The notes under the pieces were generated by a model, which saw nothing but the letters and a program-made list of their open reading frames with translations, was not told the origin of the DNA and searched no databases. Shown piece by piece: positions 4,878 through 5,708 of a stretch of DNA of 5,708 bases (positions within the stretch are counted from its first letter, which is position 1; every line of letters begins with the position of its first letter). This DNA comes from Microcaldota archaeon (GTDB lineage: Archaea; Micrarchaeota; Micrarchaeia; Micrarchaeales; Micrarchaeaceae), in assembly GCA_028867845.1 (NCBI GenBank), contig JAGWFU010000035.1, positions 1 through 5,708 on the forward strand. The letters run 5' to 3'. The translations under genes were made by a program, and so were the position numbers.

Positions 4878-5540
4878 GTGGCGGCGAGAAGGGCCAGAAG
4901 GGCCCCGAGCGGGATAACGAGGTTCGCGTCCTACATAATATCCCTGCTGCTCGTGGCGGCATCATTGGCCATCTGCGTCCTTTACATATACAAGATTGTG
5001 CCGTTCAGCTTTGCCGAGGCAAACCTTTCGATAACCCTGTCGCTTTTCTTCCCGTCCATAGTCTTCTCCTACCTGCTCTACAGGAAGAAAAGCCTACCTG
5101 AGATAATCGGCCAGATAGGGCTGTCAAGGAAAGGCTTCACGTTCAGGAACCTGGCGATAGGGGTCTCTATGTTCCTCGCCATACTTGTCATGGGCCTGGC
5201 CTTCGGCCTCTTCTCCCAGGCGACTGGAATACCGCTGCCCACCAACGTTGCGCTGGTGCTCTCCGGCATGCCCATCTACTTCCTGATCTTTGCCTCCCTT
5301 GTTGCGCCATTCAACGAGGAGATACTGTTCAGGGGCTTCCTAGTCAACAGGATAGGCATACTGCTGAGCGCGCTGGTGTTCGCATTCCTGCATTCGGGAT
5401 ACGCATCCGTATCGGAGCTGGTTGCAGCTCTGGTCTTCGGCCTCCTCGCCGGATATGTATTCAAGAGAACCAACTCGATATATCCCTGCATACTGGCGCA
5501 TATACTGGTAAACGTAATGGCGGTAATCGCGATATCGTGA
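4878..5540 (+). CDS. CPBP-family intramembrane metalloprotease
   Basis: Integral membrane protein of 220 residues belonging to the CPBP (Abi/CAAX-protease-like, PF02517) family. It has an Arg-rich cytosolic N-terminus (ARRARRAP) and about six to seven hydrophobic segments, roughly at 16-40, 50-68, 91-113, 131-145, 158-173, 179-196 and 202-219. All three family motifs are intact: EE-x3-R as E147, E148 and R152 in NEEILFRG; F-x3-H as F168 and H172 in FAFLH; H-x3-N as H208 and N212 in HILVN. These form the metal-binding catalytic site within the membrane. Family members process prenylated proteins, mature or degrade bacteriocins, or have unknown substrates; the substrate here is unknown. GTG 4878 is chosen from AGGT at 4868-4871, which overlaps the S27ae stop; no ATG alternative exists nearby. 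Its place in a translation operon is the odd point. Confidence 0.9.
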   Translation: MAARRARRAPSGITRFASYIISLLLVAASLAICVLYIYKIVPFSFAEANLSITLSLFFPSIVFSYLLYRKKSLPEIIGQIGLSRKGFTFRNLAIGVSMFLAILVMGLAFGLFSQATGIPLPTNVALVLSGMPIYFLIFASLVAPFNEEILFRGFLVNRIGILLSALVFAFLHSGYASVSELVAALVFGLLAGYVFKRTNSIYPCILAHILVNVMAVIAIS

Positions 5541-5544
5541 GCAT

Positions 5545-5708
5545 ATGGCGCTTAAGATCAACATTGCCTTCGTGGGTGCGGAGTACCAGATAAACGTCGG
5601 CTACTTCGCCAGGGTGCTCAAGAACTTCGGCATAAGGAAGATGTACCTTGTCGCGCCCAAGTGCAAGCCTGGCGGCAAGGAGGCGATCAAGTACTCCAAG
5701 CACGCGAG
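5545..5708 (+). CDS. SpoU/TrmH-superfamily RNA 2'-O-methyltransferase, TrmJ-like (3' end outside window)
   Basis: Only the first 54 codons are present. They show the N-terminal part of a SPOUT methyltransferase: strand INIAFVGAEY, SpoU motif 1 NVGYFARVLKNFG (N17, R23, N27, G29), strand KMYLVAP, then EAIKYSKHA, which matches the EA...A..HA region of TrmJ-type enzymes. Family members transfer a methyl group from SAM to the 2'-OH of tRNA or rRNA; archaeal TrmJ modifies position 32 of tRNA. The SAM-binding knot and motifs 2 and 3 lie beyond the window, so the target is inferred only. ATG 5545 is 4 bases after the protease stop, with GTGA (5537-5540) as a probable ribosome-binding site overlapping that stop, so it is the last visible gene of the operon. 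Confidence 0.82.
   Translation, partial: MALKINIAFVGAEYQINVGYFARVLKNFGIRKMYLVAPKCKPGGKEAIKYSKHA

Overview
This window is archaeal chromosomal DNA. Three things show it: a hypusine-type translation factor aIF5A, two ribosomal proteins with no bacterial counterpart (S24e and S27ae), and TATA-like promoters. All genes read on the + strand. From ftsZ onward the DNA is GC-rich (hand counts of sample lines give roughly 55-65%) and uses many ATA (Ile) and AGG (Arg) codons. A small-genome lineage such as the Micrarchaeota/ARMAN group is a guess only; no marker here settles it.

Layout. (1) 1-987: the C-terminal part of a HerA/VirB4-type ATPase, cut by the window edge. At about 40% GC it differs clearly from everything downstream. 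It ends in a small hairpin plus T-rich terminator. (2) 988-1167: a 180-base spacer with the promoter(s) for the next gene and an unassigned TATA-like palindrome. (3) 1168-3356: two complete tandem ftsZ genes, both with intact GTP-binding and T7-loop motifs. They are separated by an 89-base spacer that holds a strong hairpin terminator and a second promoter. (4) 3363-3839: a Nudix hydrolase 6 bases after the second ftsZ, probably co-transcribed with it. (5) 3840-3889: a short spacer with a TATA box. (6) 3890-5708: a tightly packed operon of aIF5A, S24e, S27ae, a CPBP-family intramembrane protease and the start of a TrmJ-like SpoU RNA methyltransferase, with gaps of only 2-8 bases.

How the genes work together. 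The two FtsZ proteins are the expected pair of archaeal tubulin-like division GTPases. The last operon is mainly a translation cluster (elongation factor, two small-subunit proteins, RNA 2'-O-methylation) with a membrane protease embedded in it. Translation starts in the GC-rich part mostly follow a short GGT, GGTG or GTGA-type Shine-Dalgarno core 4-6 bases upstream, and three of the starts are probably GTG.

I do not see a new defence, mobile or RNA system. The points most worth a second look are the compositional break at the left edge, the tandem ftsZ arrangement with a variant T4 loop in the second copy, stop-codon-overlapping terminator hairpins, and the protease gene inside the ribosomal operon.
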